Positions 1 to 9,842 are shown, counted from the stretch's first letter. The stretch is 42,056 nucleotides of DNA from Actinomycetota bacterium (GCA_005883415.1 VAWT01000160.1:1-42056); one strand, 5' to 3'. Notes: generated by a model not told the origin, from the letters alone. Made by a program: numbers and translations.

Positions 1-2
1 AC

Positions 3-164
3 TATGCGCTGTTCTGCCTCGGTCGCTCGCTTCAGCTCCTAGGCCGTCACGCCGAAGCCCGCCGCCCGCTGGCGCTGGCTGCTTGCATGCAGCCCGGCCG
101 CCGCGACTACCGCATCTACCGCGACCGGGCGCGAGCGGTGGCCGCCGCGACTGGTCAGGCTTAA
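3..164 (+). CDS. C-terminal end of a TPR-repeat-like protein (truncated by window start)
   Basis: Open frame without a start: YALFCLGRSLQLLGRHAEARRPLALAACMQPGRRDYRIYRDRARAVAAATGQA*; the spacing resembles TPR helices. Not in the supplied ORF track because it has no start codon. Confidence 0.55.
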   Translation, partial: YALFCLGRSLQLLGRHAEARRPLALAACMQPGRRDYRIYRDRARAVAAATGQA

Positions 165-304
165 TCGAGACGGCAGGACCGGCGCCGACGGCACGTCGCG
201 CGAGCACCGTGCCGTCGGGGGCGGACTGTCGTCGCTGCAACTGTGCCGTCGGGGGGTGTCCTGCCGTCGTCATCGGTGCTAGTCTCAAATGACAGCTTTT
301 GGCG

Positions 305-355
305 CCGGGGCTTCCCGGTGGTAGTTCCGGAAGTGGGCGCTCGCCCGCTTTTTTT
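305..355 (+). promoter_or_regulatory. Structured 5' leader of the rimP-nusA-infB operon with terminator-like hairpin
   Basis: GTGGGC(333-338)-GCTC-GCCCGC(343-348) followed by TTTTTTT (349-355), 25 nt before the rimP GTG. An upstream CCGGG/CCCGG hairpin (305-318) competes with CTTCC(311-315)/GGAAG(329-333). Confidence 0.6.
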
Positions 356-380
356 ATTGAGTTTTTTGACGGAGGAGACC

Positions 381-800
381 GTGAGTGCACTCCAGCGACA
401 AATTGAAGAGCTACTCGCGAAGGCCGAGCCCGAGGTCGAGCTCCTGCTCGCCGAGGTCGTGTCAAGGTCAACGCTCCGTGTGTTCATCGACCATCCGGAT
501 GGCGTCACGCTCGGCTTGTGTGAGCGCGTTTCCGGGGTCCTGAACGAGTACCGCGACCGCTATGCGCTCGAGGTCTCGTCGCCCGGGCAGGATCGCCCGT
601 TGACCAAGCCTCAGCACTTCTCCCGGTTCCTGGGCCGGCACGCTCGCGTGCGGCTACGGGAGGCGCGCGGTGGACACCGCAGCGTCACGGGCGAGCTGGT
701 GGGCGCCTCCGATCACGACGTCACGATCGCCGGTGCAGACGGCGTCGAGACGATTCCCTACGACCAGATCTTTCGCTCCAACCTCGTCCCGGGAGACTAA
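381..800 (+). CDS. rimP: Ribosome maturation factor RimP
   Basis: VSALQRQIEELLAKAEPEVELLLAEVV...LEVSSPGQDRPLTKPQHFSRFLGR...; GTG at 381 preceded by GGAGGA. The ORF-track start at 243 is too early. Confidence 0.9.
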   Translation: MSALQRQIEELLAKAEPEVELLLAEVVSRSTLRVFIDHPDGVTLGLCERVSGVLNEYRDRYALEVSSPGQDRPLTKPQHFSRFLGRHARVRLREARGGHRSVTGELVGASDHDVTIAGADGVETIPYDQIFRSNLVPGD

Positions 801-804
801 AAGC

Positions 805-2133
805 ATGTCCAAGGAGATCGTCGAAGCGGTACGGGGCCTAGCCGCAGAGAAGAACATCTCGTCAGAGAAGCTGATGGAGGCGCTCGAGGACGCGCTTCTG
901 TCCGCGTACAAGAAGACACCGGGGTCGGCCCGCTACGCGAAGGTCGAGATGGATCGCGACTCCGCCGATTTCATCGTCTGGGAGCTGAAGATCCCGCCCG
1001 AGCTGGAGGAGCGGCTGCTCGTCGACTCCACCATCGAGCAGGAGCCCACGGTCGATCCGGAGACGGGTGAGATGCGCGAGCCGCCCGAGCCGGAGATCGA
1101 TCCCGAGAAGCTCAAGGAGTACGAGGACCAGATCGAGATCGAGGACGTCACCCCGCACGACTTCGGCCGCATCGCCGCCCAGACCGCCAAGCAGGTGATC
1201 CTGCAGCGGATCCGCGAGGCCGAGAGGGACATGATGTTCGAGGAGTACCGAGACCGCGTCGGCGAGCTCATCACCGGGATCGTGCAACAGTCCGACTCGC
1301 GCTACACACTTGTGCAGCTGCGTGAGCGGGTGGAGGCCCTGCTTCCAAAGTCAGAACAGGTCGACGGCGAGCGCTACGACCATTCGCAACGGATCAAGGC
1401 CGTGATCAAGGATGTTTCGAACTCGACCAAGGGGCCGAGCATCATCGTCTCCCGGCGCGACCCCGAGCTGATCAAGCAGCTGTTCGAGCTCGAGGTCCCG
1501 GAGATCGCGGACGGGCTGGTCGAGATCACGGGCGTGGCCCGGGAGCCCGGCTACCGGTCGAAGATCGCGGTCGTCTCACACGTCGACGGCGTGGACCCTG
1601 TCGGGGCGTGCGTGGGGCCGCGGGGCTCGCGCGTGCGCATGGTGGTTTCCGAGCTGCGGGGCGAGAAGATCGACATCATCCCCTACAACGACGAGCCGGC
1701 TCGGTTCGTGGCCAAGGCGCTGTCACCCGCGCGCGTGCGCGAGGTGCTGGTCGACGACGCCGGCAAGCAGGCCACGGTGATCGTCCCCGACGACCAGCTG
1801 TCGCTGGCGATCGGGCGCGAAGGCCAGAACGCGCGGTTGGCCGCACGGCTCACCGGGTGGCGTATCGACATCCGCTCCGAGACCGAGTTCGCCGAGGAAG
1901 AGGCAGAGCACGGCTACGACGAGGCCGAGGACGGCGGTCGCTGCCACGCGATCCTGGCCAACGGTCGCCGGTGCCCGAACGCGGCACTCCAGGGTTCGCG
2001 CTACTGCGGCCTGCCGGCTCACCAGGCGCTGGCCGACAAGGACACCGACCAGGTGGAGGCCGCGGCGCCTGAGGCGAATGGGGGAGATCAGGTCGAGGCG
2101 GCGACGCCCGAAACGCAGGAATCCTCCTCCTAA
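805..2133 (+). CDS. nusA: Transcription termination/antitermination protein NusA with a Cys/His-containing C-terminal extension
   Basis: S1/KH NusA signatures ([55 protein letters not shown]); tail [31 protein letters not shown] at 805. Confidence 0.95.
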   Translation: MSKEIVEAVRGLAAEKNISSEKLMEALEDALLSAYKKTPGSARYAKVEMDRDSADFIVWELKIPPELEERLLVDSTIEQEPTVDPETGEMREPPEPEIDPEKLKEYEDQIEIEDVTPHDFGRIAAQTAKQVILQRIREAERDMMFEEYRDRVGELITGIVQQSDSRYTLVQLRERVEALLPKSEQVDGERYDHSQRIKAVIKDVSNSTKGPSIIVSRRDPELIKQLFELEVPEIADGLVEITGVAREPGYRSKIAVVSHVDGVDPVGACVGPRGSRVRMVVSELRGEKIDIIPYNDEPARFVAKALSPARVREVLVDDAGKQATVIVPDDQLSLAIGREGQNARLAARLTGWRIDIRSETEFAEEEAEHGYDEAEDGGRCHAILANGRRCPNAALQGSRYCGLPAHQALADKDTDQVEAAAPEANGGDQVEAATPETQESSS

Positions 2134-2145
2134 ACTGGCTGCCCG

Positions 2146-4449
2146 ATGAATAAGCGCGTGCACGAGATCGCCAAGGAGCGCGGGATGGCGCCCAAGGAGC
2201 TGCTGCAGCGGCTGCAGGGCGCCGGCATCGAGGTCAAGGCCGTGTCTTCAAGCGTCGACGAGGCCGTGGCGTCTCGTGTGCTGGGCAACGGAGACCGTGC
2301 GTCGGCGGCCGATAAGGCCCCCGCCGCCCAAGCGCCGGCAACTGCCCAGCCCCAAGCGCGGGAGCAGGCACCTGCCGGCGAGCAGCCGAGCCCTCCGGCG
2401 CCGCGCCAGCCAGGCGGCGATGGCGCCCAGGCGGCTAGCCCCGCGTCCGCCCGCCCCGCGAGCCAGCAGCAGCACAAGCGCCCGACCCGCGACTCCCTTC
2501 AGGGAGAGCGCGCACCGGGAGCGCCCGGCGGCAGACGCCGGGTGGTGATCGATTCCCAAGCTTCCAGGCGGGCGCCGGGCGGAGGCGCTCCTCCGAGTAC
2601 CCAGCCTCCCCGACGTCAGCGTCGGGGGCGGCGCCGGCGGGGCGTGTATGACGAGGAAGCCGAGTCCCGCCCGTCCACCTCCGCGGCCGCACTCGCGGAG
2701 CCCTCGGCGATCCGCATCAATTCCGGCTCGACCGTAAAGGACGTGGCCGAGTACCTGGGCGTGCAGGTGCCCGAGGTGATGAAGAAGCTGATGGCGCTCG
2801 GCGAGATGAAGACGCTTACCCAGACGCTCTCCGATGAGTCGATCCAGGTGCTCGCCTCCGAGCTCGGCAAGGACGTGGAGATCGTTCACACCGAGGAAGA
2901 GACGGTGGCGGAGCCGGTGTTCGCGGACGCCGAAGAGGACCTTCTCGAGAGGCCCCCAGTGGTCACGATCATGGGTCACGTCGACCACGGAAAGACGTCG
3001 CTGCTGGACGCGATCCGCGAAACCGAGGTGGTGGCATCAGAGGCGGGCGGAATAACTCAGCACATCGGCGCCTATCAGGTTCACCACAACGCCAACACGG
3101 TCACCTTTCTCGACACTCCAGGCCACGAGGCGTTCACCGCCATGCGGGCCAGAGGCGCGAAGGTCACCGACATCGCCGTGATCGTGGTGGCCGCGGATGA
3201 CGGCGTCAAGCCCCAGACCCAGGAGGCGGTGGACCACGCCACCGAAGCGGCCGTTCCAATCCTGGTGGCGGTCAACAAGATCGACAAGGAGGGCGCCCAG
3301 CCGGACCGCGTCCGCTCCGAGATGGCGGCCCTCGGGCTCCAGCCGGTTGAGTGGGGCGGCGAGACGGAGTTCGTCAACGTGTCCGCCAAGACCAAGGACG
3401 GCCTCGAAGGCCTGCTCGAGACGATCATCCTCATGGCCGAGGTCGAGGAGCTGCGCGCCAACCCGAACGCGCCCGCGTCGGGCACGGTGATCGAGTCAAA
3501 GCTCGATCCCGGCCGGGGGCCGGTGGTGACGATCCTGATCGGTCGCGGCACACTCGAGGTCGGCGACGCGGTCGTCGCCGGCGCCCACTGGGGTCGGGTA
3601 CGCGCGATGCAGGACTTCATGGGCAACCGCGTCCACGAGGCCCGGCCGGGCGAGCCGGTGGAAGTGCTCGGCTTTGACGGCGTCCCCGAGGCGGGCGAGC
3701 GCGTGCGCGTGGTCGAGCACGAACGACGGGCCCGTCAGCTCGCCACCGAGCGCGGGGTGCGCCTGAAGACCGAGTCGCTGGCGCGGCGGAGCGGCAAGCG
3801 GGTATCGCTGGAGGACATCTTCCGGGAGGGCATCCAGGAGCTCAACCTGGTGCTCAAGTCGGACGTGGCCGGTTCGCTGGAGGCCATCGAGGACGAGATC
3901 GCGAAGCTGCCGCAGGAGGAAGTCTCGGTCAATGTCATCCGGCGCGCCGTGGGCGCGGTTACCGAGTCCGACGTGATGCTCGCGGCCGCTTCCGATGCCG
4001 TGATCCTGGCCTTCAACGTCCGTCCCGTAGGCGACGCGCGCGCGGCGGCCGAGCGGGAGGGCGTCGAGATCCGCCATTACTCGGTGATCTACCGGGCGAT
4101 CGAGGAGCTGCGTCAGGCGATGGAGGGCATGCTTGCGCCCGAGGAGGTCGAAGAGACCACCGGGGTGGCGGAGGTGCGGCAGCTGTTCCGTGCCTCGCGG
4201 GTCGGGACCATCGCCGGCTCGCACGTGACGGAGGGCACGGTCACCCGCGGCTCGAAGGTCAGGCTGGTCCGGGACGGCACCGTGGTATACGACGGCGAGA
4301 TCGCGAGCCTGCGCCGTTTCAACGACGACGTGCGCGAGGTCACTTCCGACTATGACTGCGGGATCGTGCTCAGCAACTTCGCCGATATCAAGGAGGGCGA
4401 CGTGCTCGAGACGTACGCCACCCGTCAGGTCGAGCGGGAGCTCACCTAG
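2146..4449 (+). CDS. infB: Translation initiation factor IF-2
   Basis: [24 protein letters not shown]...; [39 protein letters not shown]. Confidence 0.97.
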   Translation: MNKRVHEIAKERGMAPKELLQRLQGAGIEVKAVSSSVDEAVASRVLGNGDRASAADKAPAAQAPATAQPQAREQAPAGEQPSPPAPRQPGGDGAQAASPASARPASQQQHKRPTRDSLQGERAPGAPGGRRRVVIDSQASRRAPGGGAPPSTQPPRRQRRGRRRRGVYDEEAESRPSTSAAALAEPSAIRINSGSTVKDVAEYLGVQVPEVMKKLMALGEMKTLTQTLSDESIQVLASELGKDVEIVHTEEETVAEPVFADAEEDLLERPPVVTIMGHVDHGKTSLLDAIRETEVVASEAGGITQHIGAYQVHHNANTVTFLDTPGHEAFTAMRARGAKVTDIAVIVVAADDGVKPQTQEAVDHATEAAVPILVAVNKIDKEGAQPDRVRSEMAALGLQPVEWGGETEFVNVSAKTKDGLEGLLETIILMAEVEELRANPNAPASGTVIESKLDPGRGPVVTILIGRGTLEVGDAVVAGAHWGRVRAMQDFMGNRVHEARPGEPVEVLGFDGVPEAGERVRVVEHERRARQLATERGVRLKTESLARRSGKRVSLEDIFREGIQELNLVLKSDVAGSLEAIEDEIAKLPQEEVSVNVIRRAVGAVTESDVMLAAASDAVILAFNVRPVGDARAAAEREGVEIRHYSVIYRAIEELRQAMEGMLAPEEVEETTGVAEVRQLFRASRVGTIAGSHVTEGTVTRGSKVRLVRDGTVVYDGEIASLRRFNDDVREVTSDYDCGIVLSNFADIKEGDVLETYATRQVERELT

Positions 4450-4459
4450 CAGCGCCGCG

Positions 4460-4774
4460 ATGTCCCCGAGCGGCTTCGTCGCCGTGCTCGTGATCGACCT
4501 GCACTTCGCGGACACGGGCAGCCTCAAGGGAAAACGCAAGGAGCTCTCGTCGATCAAGGCGGGGCTACGCGGCCGGCTGGGCGCCACGGTGGCAGAGATC
4601 GACCACCACGACCTATGGCAGCGGGCCACCCTGACCGCCGCTTTGACGGGGGGATCGCTCGGGAGGCTGAACAGCGCCGCGGACAACATCGAGCGGTGGC
4701 TCGAGGCCCGAGTCCCCGATGGTGTAAGGGTTCAGCGAATCGTGGCCTCCGTGGACGAGCTCGCCGAGCGGTGA
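4460..4774 (+). CDS. ylxP: DUF503 family protein (YlxP-like)
   Basis: VAVLVIDLHFADTGSLKGKRKELSSIKAGLRGRLGATVAEIDHHDLWQRATL; position between infB and rbfA. Confidence 0.85.
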   Translation: MSPSGFVAVLVIDLHFADTGSLKGKRKELSSIKAGLRGRLGATVAEIDHHDLWQRATLTAALTGGSLGRLNSAADNIERWLEARVPDGVRVQRIVASVDELAER

Positions 4775-4810
4775 GCGCGCAATTAAGAAAAATTATTGTG
4801 GAGGGATAGG

Positions 4811-5161
4811 ATGGGCTCCGGCCGCATGCGACGCGTCGATGAGGCTGTGCGGGCGGTCCTCAGCGACGCGATCGCGAGGAATCTGCAAGATCCCCGCGTT
4901 GGATTTGTGACCGTTACGGGAGTCAAGACCAGCTCAGACCTGCGGCACGCTCGCGTCTACGTGAGCGTGCTCGGCGACGAGCGCAACCGCGATGCAAGCC
5001 TCGAAGGCCTGCGCTCGGCGCGCGGGCTGCTTCAGGGGTTGCTCGCTTCGGAACTGAAGTTGAAGCACACGCCGACGCTGACCTTCTGCTACGACGAGTC
5101 GGTAGAACGGGGGATGCGGATCAGTCAGCTGCTTTCTCGGGAGGAGGGCTCGGATGGCTGA
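4811..5161 (+). CDS. rbfA: 30S ribosome-binding factor A
   Basis: MGSGRMRRVDEAVRAVLSDAIARNLQDPRVGFVTVTGVKTSSDLRHARVYVSVLG; SD GGAGGG before ATG 4811. Confidence 0.93.
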   Translation: MGSGRMRRVDEAVRAVLSDAIARNLQDPRVGFVTVTGVKTSSDLRHARVYVSVLGDERNRDASLEGLRSARGLLQGLLASELKLKHTPTLTFCYDESVERGMRISQLLSREEGSDG

Positions 5162-6152
5162 AGACGGCCACCGGTCAAGCCGCGAGCTGGTGCTCTCCGA
5201 GCTGCGGCGAGCGCCGAAATTCGTCGTGATCTCGCACGAGCATCCCGACGGCGACGCGCTTGGATCGCTGATCGCGATGCAGGAGATGCTGACCGGCCTG
5301 GGCAAGGACAGCGTGATGTTCATCGACCCTGGGGACTTCCCGCTCCCGCACGAGTACTCGTTCCTGCCGCTGCCGAAGCTGATCGACGCTCCACCGGACG
5401 ACGTGGAGAAACGGACGATCCTCTTCCTGGACTGCGGCAATGTGGAACGAACGCCGGCCGAGGCGTTCCAGCGGCCCGGGGCGCACATCATCAACATCGA
5501 CCATCACCACGACAACACCCACTTCGGCACGATCAACCACGTCCAACCTGACGCTTCGTGCACCGCCGAGATCCTGTGGGATCTGATGCACGGCCTGGAG
5601 GTCACCCCGACGCCAAGGATCGCCGAGGCGCTGTACGTGGGGCTGGTCACCGACACCGGGCGCTTCATGTACGAGAACACCACAGCCCGGGCCCATCAGA
5701 TGGCGGCTGAGCTGATCGAAGCCGGCGTCGACGTGCACGCCGTCTACCGTCGCGTGTACGAGGACGTGCCCGGCGAGAAGCTGGCGCTCCTGGCGCGGGG
5801 GCTGGCGAACATCGAGCGCTATGACGATGGCAGGTTGACCGTGAGCACGCTCAGCGCTCGCGACTTCGACGCGGCGGGCGCGGTCGAGAGCTACTCGGAA
5901 GGACTTGTTGACCACCTGCGTGCGCTGCAAGGGACGGCGGTGGCGGCCCTGGTGCGGGAGCGGCTCCACAACGGCGATGGTCGCCCGGCACACAAGGTGT
6001 CGCTGCGTGCCTCAGATGCCCGGGTGGACGTGTCGCAGATCGCGCGGGTCCAGGGCGGGGGCGGCCATCGCCAGGCGGCGGGCTTCGACACGGCCATGTC
6101 GCACGAGGAGCTCGTGAGCTTCCTTCGCGAGCAGCTCGCGGCCCAGCTTTAG
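5154..6152 (+). CDS. nrnA: DHH/DHHA1 phosphoesterase, bifunctional oligoribonuclease/PAP phosphatase NrnA
   Basis: SHEHPDGDALGSLIAM, NIDHHHDNTHFG, VTDTGRFMYENT, GGGGHRQAAGF motifs; overlaps rbfA 3' end. Confidence 0.9.
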   Translation: MAEDGHRSSRELVLSELRRAPKFVVISHEHPDGDALGSLIAMQEMLTGLGKDSVMFIDPGDFPLPHEYSFLPLPKLIDAPPDDVEKRTILFLDCGNVERTPAEAFQRPGAHIINIDHHHDNTHFGTINHVQPDASCTAEILWDLMHGLEVTPTPRIAEALYVGLVTDTGRFMYENTTARAHQMAAELIEAGVDVHAVYRRVYEDVPGEKLALLARGLANIERYDDGRLTVSTLSARDFDAAGAVESYSEGLVDHLRALQGTAVAALVRERLHNGDGRPAHKVSLRASDARVDVSQIARVQGGGGHRQAAGFDTAMSHEELVSFLREQLAAQL

Positions 6153-6180
6153 TGACGCGAGCGGTCTCGACCGTCCGGCT

Positions 6181-6978
6181 GTGAGCGGCGTCGTCCTGTA
6201 TGACAAGCCCGCCGGGATAACGTCCGCCGGTATCGTGGCCAGCGTGCGCCGGGCGCTCGGCCGTGGCGTCAAGGTCGGCCACGCCGGGACGCTCGATCCC
6301 TTCGCCACCGGGCTGCTGCTGATCCTGCTCGGCCGCGCGACCCGGGTGCAGCGATTCCTGATGGCGCTGCCGAAGACCTACCACGTCACCGCCCGCTTCG
6401 GCGCGGTGTCGAGCACCGGCGATCCCGAGGGCGAGATCGTCGAGACCGGCGCGGTCCCACCCGGCGAACGGCTCGCGCTGCCCACCGGCCGCCTGCGACA
6501 GCGACCGCCCGCCTTCTCGGCGGTCAAGGTCGGTGGCCGCCGGGCTTACGAGCTCGCCCGGGCCGGCGTCGTCACCGAGCTGCCCGAGCGCGAGGTCGAG
6601 GTCTACCGGTTCGAGCAGACCTGGCACGACGGCGACAGACGCGGCTTCGAGGTCGAGTGCTCCTCCGGCACGTACATCCGCAGCTTGGTCTCCGACCTCG
6701 GCGACGCCTACTGCGAAGCCCTCCGTCGAACCCGGATCGGCCATTTCGACGTGGCCGACGCCGATCCGGAACGGGTGATCGGCCTGGACGAAGCGCTTTC
6801 GTTCTTGCCGGCGGTGGCGCTCGATGAGGAGCGGGCTCGTCTGGCCGCCCAGGGCGCGCCGGTGCCCGGGGCATCAGGCGAAGGCTACGTTCGGCTCACC
6901 GACTCCGAGGGTGTGATTGCGATCGCCGAGCCAGGCCGGCAACCCGGCGAGGTGAAGCCGATCGTGGTGCTGCGTTAG
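6181..6978 (+). CDS. truB: tRNA pseudouridine(55) synthase TruB
   Basis: VLYDKPAGITSAGIVASVRRALG...KVGHAGTLDPFATGLLLILLGRATR; GTG start. Confidence 0.93.
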   Translation: MSGVVLYDKPAGITSAGIVASVRRALGRGVKVGHAGTLDPFATGLLLILLGRATRVQRFLMALPKTYHVTARFGAVSSTGDPEGEIVETGAVPPGERLALPTGRLRQRPPAFSAVKVGGRRAYELARAGVVTELPEREVEVYRFEQTWHDGDRRGFEVECSSGTYIRSLVSDLGDAYCEALRRTRIGHFDVADADPERVIGLDEALSFLPAVALDEERARLAAQGAPVPGASGEGYVRLTDSEGVIAIAEPGRQPGEVKPIVVLR

Positions 6979-6987
6979 GCTGGCGCC

Positions 6988-8193
6988 GTGCGGCTCCGTG
7001 CTGATCGGCCGCTTCATCTTGCCCCGGCGACCGTCCTCGACTACCGCGAGTTGGCCCGGCGCAGGCTGCCGCGGCAACTGTTCGACTACATCGACGGAGG
7101 CGCCTACGAGGAGACGACCATGCGCGCCAACGTCGCCGACCTGGAGCGCCTGAAGCTGAGGCAGGTCGTGATGCGCGACGTGTCCAGCCGCGACCAGTCG
7201 GTGGATGTGCTGCGACAGCGGCTCCCGCTTCCTATCATCCTCGCCCCCATTGGGCTGGGAGGCATGTTCGCCCGGCGGGCCGAGGTGCAGGCCGTGCGAG
7301 CCGCCGGCCGGGCGGGGGTGCCGTTCGTGGAGTCGACGCTCTCGATCTGCAGCATCGAGGAGGTGGCCCGGGCGGCCTCGACACCGCCCTGGTTTCAGTT
7401 GTACGTGATGCGCGACCGTGGTTTCACCGAGGAGCTGATCGCGCGGGCGCGGGCGGTGGGTTCGCCGGTGCTCGTTTTGACGGTAGACCTGGCGGTCGTC
7501 GGGGCGCGCCACCGCGACACACGCAACGCGGTGGTCGGACAACCTCGGCCTTGGGCCAACATTCGCCGGGGGCTTGACCTCCTATCGCATCCGCGCTGGA
7601 TCCGAGACGTAGGGATTGGGGGCAAGCCGCTGACGTTCGGGAACCTCGAGCGAGCGGTGCCGGACGCGAGTACGCCGGCGGCGTTCCGTGAGTGGGTCGA
7701 TGCCCAGTTTGATCCCAGCGTGACCTGGAATGACATCGCCTGGGTGCGCGAGAACTGGGACGGTCCGCTTGTCGTCAAGGGCGTGCTCGATCCGCAGGAT
7801 GCCCACCACGCGGTGGATGCGGGCGTCGACGGGATCGTGGTCTCAAACCACGGCGGGCGGCAACTCGACGCGGTCCCTTCGACCAGCCGGGCGCTCCCCA
7901 ACGTCGTCGACGCGGTCGGCGATCGGGTCGAGGTGCTGGTCGACGGTGGCATCCGCACCGGACTCGACGTCGTGAAGATGGTCTCGCTCGGCGCCAGGGC
8001 CGTCCTGATCGGCCGGCCCTGGGCCTGGGCCGTCGCCGCCCGAGGCGAACGCGGCGTAGGGCACGTCCTAGAGGTCATGCGGGCCGACATCGACGTGGCG
8101 TTAGCCCTCACCGGCCACACGGCGTTCGGCGACCTCGACTCCTCGGCGCTGTTTGACCCCGGTTCGAAGAGCGCACGGTTGGAGAATGCGTGA
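6988..8193 (+). CDS. FMN-dependent alpha-hydroxy-acid oxidase/dehydrogenase (LldD/MdlB-like)
   Basis: FDYIDGGAYEETTMRAN, PIILAPIGLGGMFARRAE, VSNHGGRQLDAVPST, VLVDGGIRTGLDVVKMVSLGARAVLIGRPW. Confidence 0.88.
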   Translation: MRLRADRPLHLAPATVLDYRELARRRLPRQLFDYIDGGAYEETTMRANVADLERLKLRQVVMRDVSSRDQSVDVLRQRLPLPIILAPIGLGGMFARRAEVQAVRAAGRAGVPFVESTLSICSIEEVARAASTPPWFQLYVMRDRGFTEELIARARAVGSPVLVLTVDLAVVGARHRDTRNAVVGQPRPWANIRRGLDLLSHPRWIRDVGIGGKPLTFGNLERAVPDASTPAAFREWVDAQFDPSVTWNDIAWVRENWDGPLVVKGVLDPQDAHHAVDAGVDGIVVSNHGGRQLDAVPSTSRALPNVVDAVGDRVEVLVDGGIRTGLDVVKMVSLGARAVLIGRPWAWAVAARGERGVGHVLEVMRADIDVALALTGHTAFGDLDSSALFDPGSKSARLENA

Positions 8194-9842
8194 ACGGCGC
8201 CGAGGCCCTGATCCGCACGCTGCTGAGCGCCGGGGTGAACACTTGCTTCACGAATCCCGGCACCTCGGAGATGCACTTCGTCGCGGCTCTGGACAACGTG
8301 CCCGAGATGCGGGCCGTGCTGGCGCTGTTCGAGGGGGTGGCCACGGGTGCCGCCGACGGACACGCACGAATGACCGGAGTGCCGAGCGCCACCCTGCTTC
8401 ACCTGGGTCCAGGGCTGGGCAACGGGCTCGCCAACCTCCACAACGCCCGAAGGGCGAAGGTCCCGATCGTCAACGTCGTCGGCGACCACGCCACCTACCA
8501 CACGAAGTACGACGCACAGCTGCAGTCCGACATCGAGACCGTGGCGCGCAACGTGTCCGCCTGGGTCCGCACCTCGCAGAGCACGCAGGAGCTCACCGCC
8601 GATGCCGTGCAGGCGGTGGCCGCCGCGGTGGGGCCGCCGGGCCACGTGGCGACGCTGATCCTTCCTGCGGACGTCTCGTGGGGAGAGGGGGCCGAGCCAG
8701 CGTCGCCGCCCGCCCCACCCGCCCCGTCCAAAGCGTCCTCTGAAGTCCTCGAAGTCGTCGTCCAGGCGCTGCGCGGCGGCGAGCGCTCTGCTCTCCTGCT
8801 CGGCGGAAGGGCCATGCGCGAACACCCGCTCATGGCCGCGGGACGGATCGCGGCCGAGACCGGCGTCAAGCTCCTGGGAGAGACATTCCCCACTCGCCTA
8901 GAGCGAGGCGCTGGCCTCCCTCCTGTCGAGGGATTGGCATACATCCCCGAGCTGGCGTCGGTGCAGTTGAAGGGGCTGAAGCATCTGATCCTGGTGGACG
9001 CCAGGGCTCCGGTGTCGTTCTTCGCATACCCGGGCAAGAAGAGCTACCTAGTCCCAGACGGGTGTGAGGTGCACGAGCTGGCGGCGCCCGATGACGACGT
9101 GACTGGAAGCCTCGAGGCGCTGGTGGAGATCCTGGGGGCCCGAGCCCGGCAGCCCATGGTGCGGCAGCCGTCGAGGCCGGAGCGGCCGACCGGAGACCTG
9201 ACGGCCGAAAAAGCCTGCCAGGCAATCGGGGCGCTCCTTCCGGAGCGGGCGATCATCTCAGACGAAGCGGTGACCTCCGGTCAGACGCTGGCTGGGATGA
9301 CCGCCGGAGCGCCCCGACACGACCTGCTGACGATTACCGGGGGGGCGATCGGGCAGGGGCTGCCGGTGGCCACCGGGGCCGCGATCGCCTGTCCCGACCG
9401 GCCGGTGCTCGCGCTGGAGGGCGAGGGCTCCGCCATGTACACCATCCAGTCGCTGTGGACGATGGCGCGCGAGCAGCTGGATGTGACTGTGGTCATCTTC
9501 AACAACCGCTCCTACGCGATCTTGAACATGGAGCTCGAGCGGGTCGGAGCCCGCGCAGGGGGAGACCGGGCAAAAGCCCAGCTGGACCTCGGCCGTCCGG
9601 ATCTGGGCTTCGTGCAGATCGCGCAGGGCTTCGGCGTCCCAGCGATTCGCGCCGAGAGCGCCGAGCAGTTCTCGACCCAGTTCGAGCGCGCGCTCGCCGA
9701 ACCCGGCCCACACCTGATTGAGGCCCCGGTCCCGAGCATCCTTCCTGCCTGGCAGCTGCGAGCGATGCCGCACGCGCTGCGGGCGATCGACGCCCTTCCC
9801 CGCCCGGTGGCAGCGGCGCTCAAGCGTCGGCTCTACCCCTGA
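8190..9842 (+). CDS. ThDP-dependent enzyme (acetolactate synthase large-subunit-like / benzoylformate decarboxylase-like)
   Basis: NPGTSEMHFVAALD, LFEGVATGAADGHARM, LHLGPGLGNGLANLHNARRA, LALEGEGSAMYTIQSLWTMAREQLDVTVVIFNN; GTGA overlap with the upstream oxidase. Confidence 0.85.
   Translation: MNGAEALIRTLLSAGVNTCFTNPGTSEMHFVAALDNVPEMRAVLALFEGVATGAADGHARMTGVPSATLLHLGPGLGNGLANLHNARRAKVPIVNVVGDHATYHTKYDAQLQSDIETVARNVSAWVRTSQSTQELTADAVQAVAAAVGPPGHVATLILPADVSWGEGAEPASPPAPPAPSKASSEVLEVVVQALRGGERSALLLGGRAMREHPLMAAGRIAAETGVKLLGETFPTRLERGAGLPPVEGLAYIPELASVQLKGLKHLILVDARAPVSFFAYPGKKSYLVPDGCEVHELAAPDDDVTGSLEALVEILGARARQPMVRQPSRPERPTGDLTAEKACQAIGALLPERAIISDEAVTSGQTLAGMTAGAPRHDLLTITGGAIGQGLPVATGAAIACPDRPVLALEGEGSAMYTIQSLWTMAREQLDVTVVIFNNRSYAILNMELERVGARAGGDRAKAQLDLGRPDLGFVQIAQGFGVPAIRAESAEQFSTQFERALAEPGPHLIEAPVPSILPAWQLRAMPHALRAIDALPRPVAAALKRRLYP

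Noticed and set aside
670-804. ORF-track start of nusA at 670 and of rimP at 243
   Set aside because: These extensions overlap upstream genes or leader; the NusA homologous N-terminus starts at ATG 805 and RimP at GTG 381, each with better context.
2248-2988. Long antisense ORFs opposite infB, and similarly 3496-4689, 5851-6744, 13511-15241, 17330-18895
   Set aside because: They are mirror frames of strongly conserved sense genes in high-GC DNA; Arg/Pro/Leu-rich translations with no recognizable domain.
6988-8193. Pre-mycofactocin synthase MftD (same FMN family)
   Set aside because: No mftA/B/C-like genes nearby; the ThDP enzyme partner and truB-ribF context do not match a mycofactocin locus.
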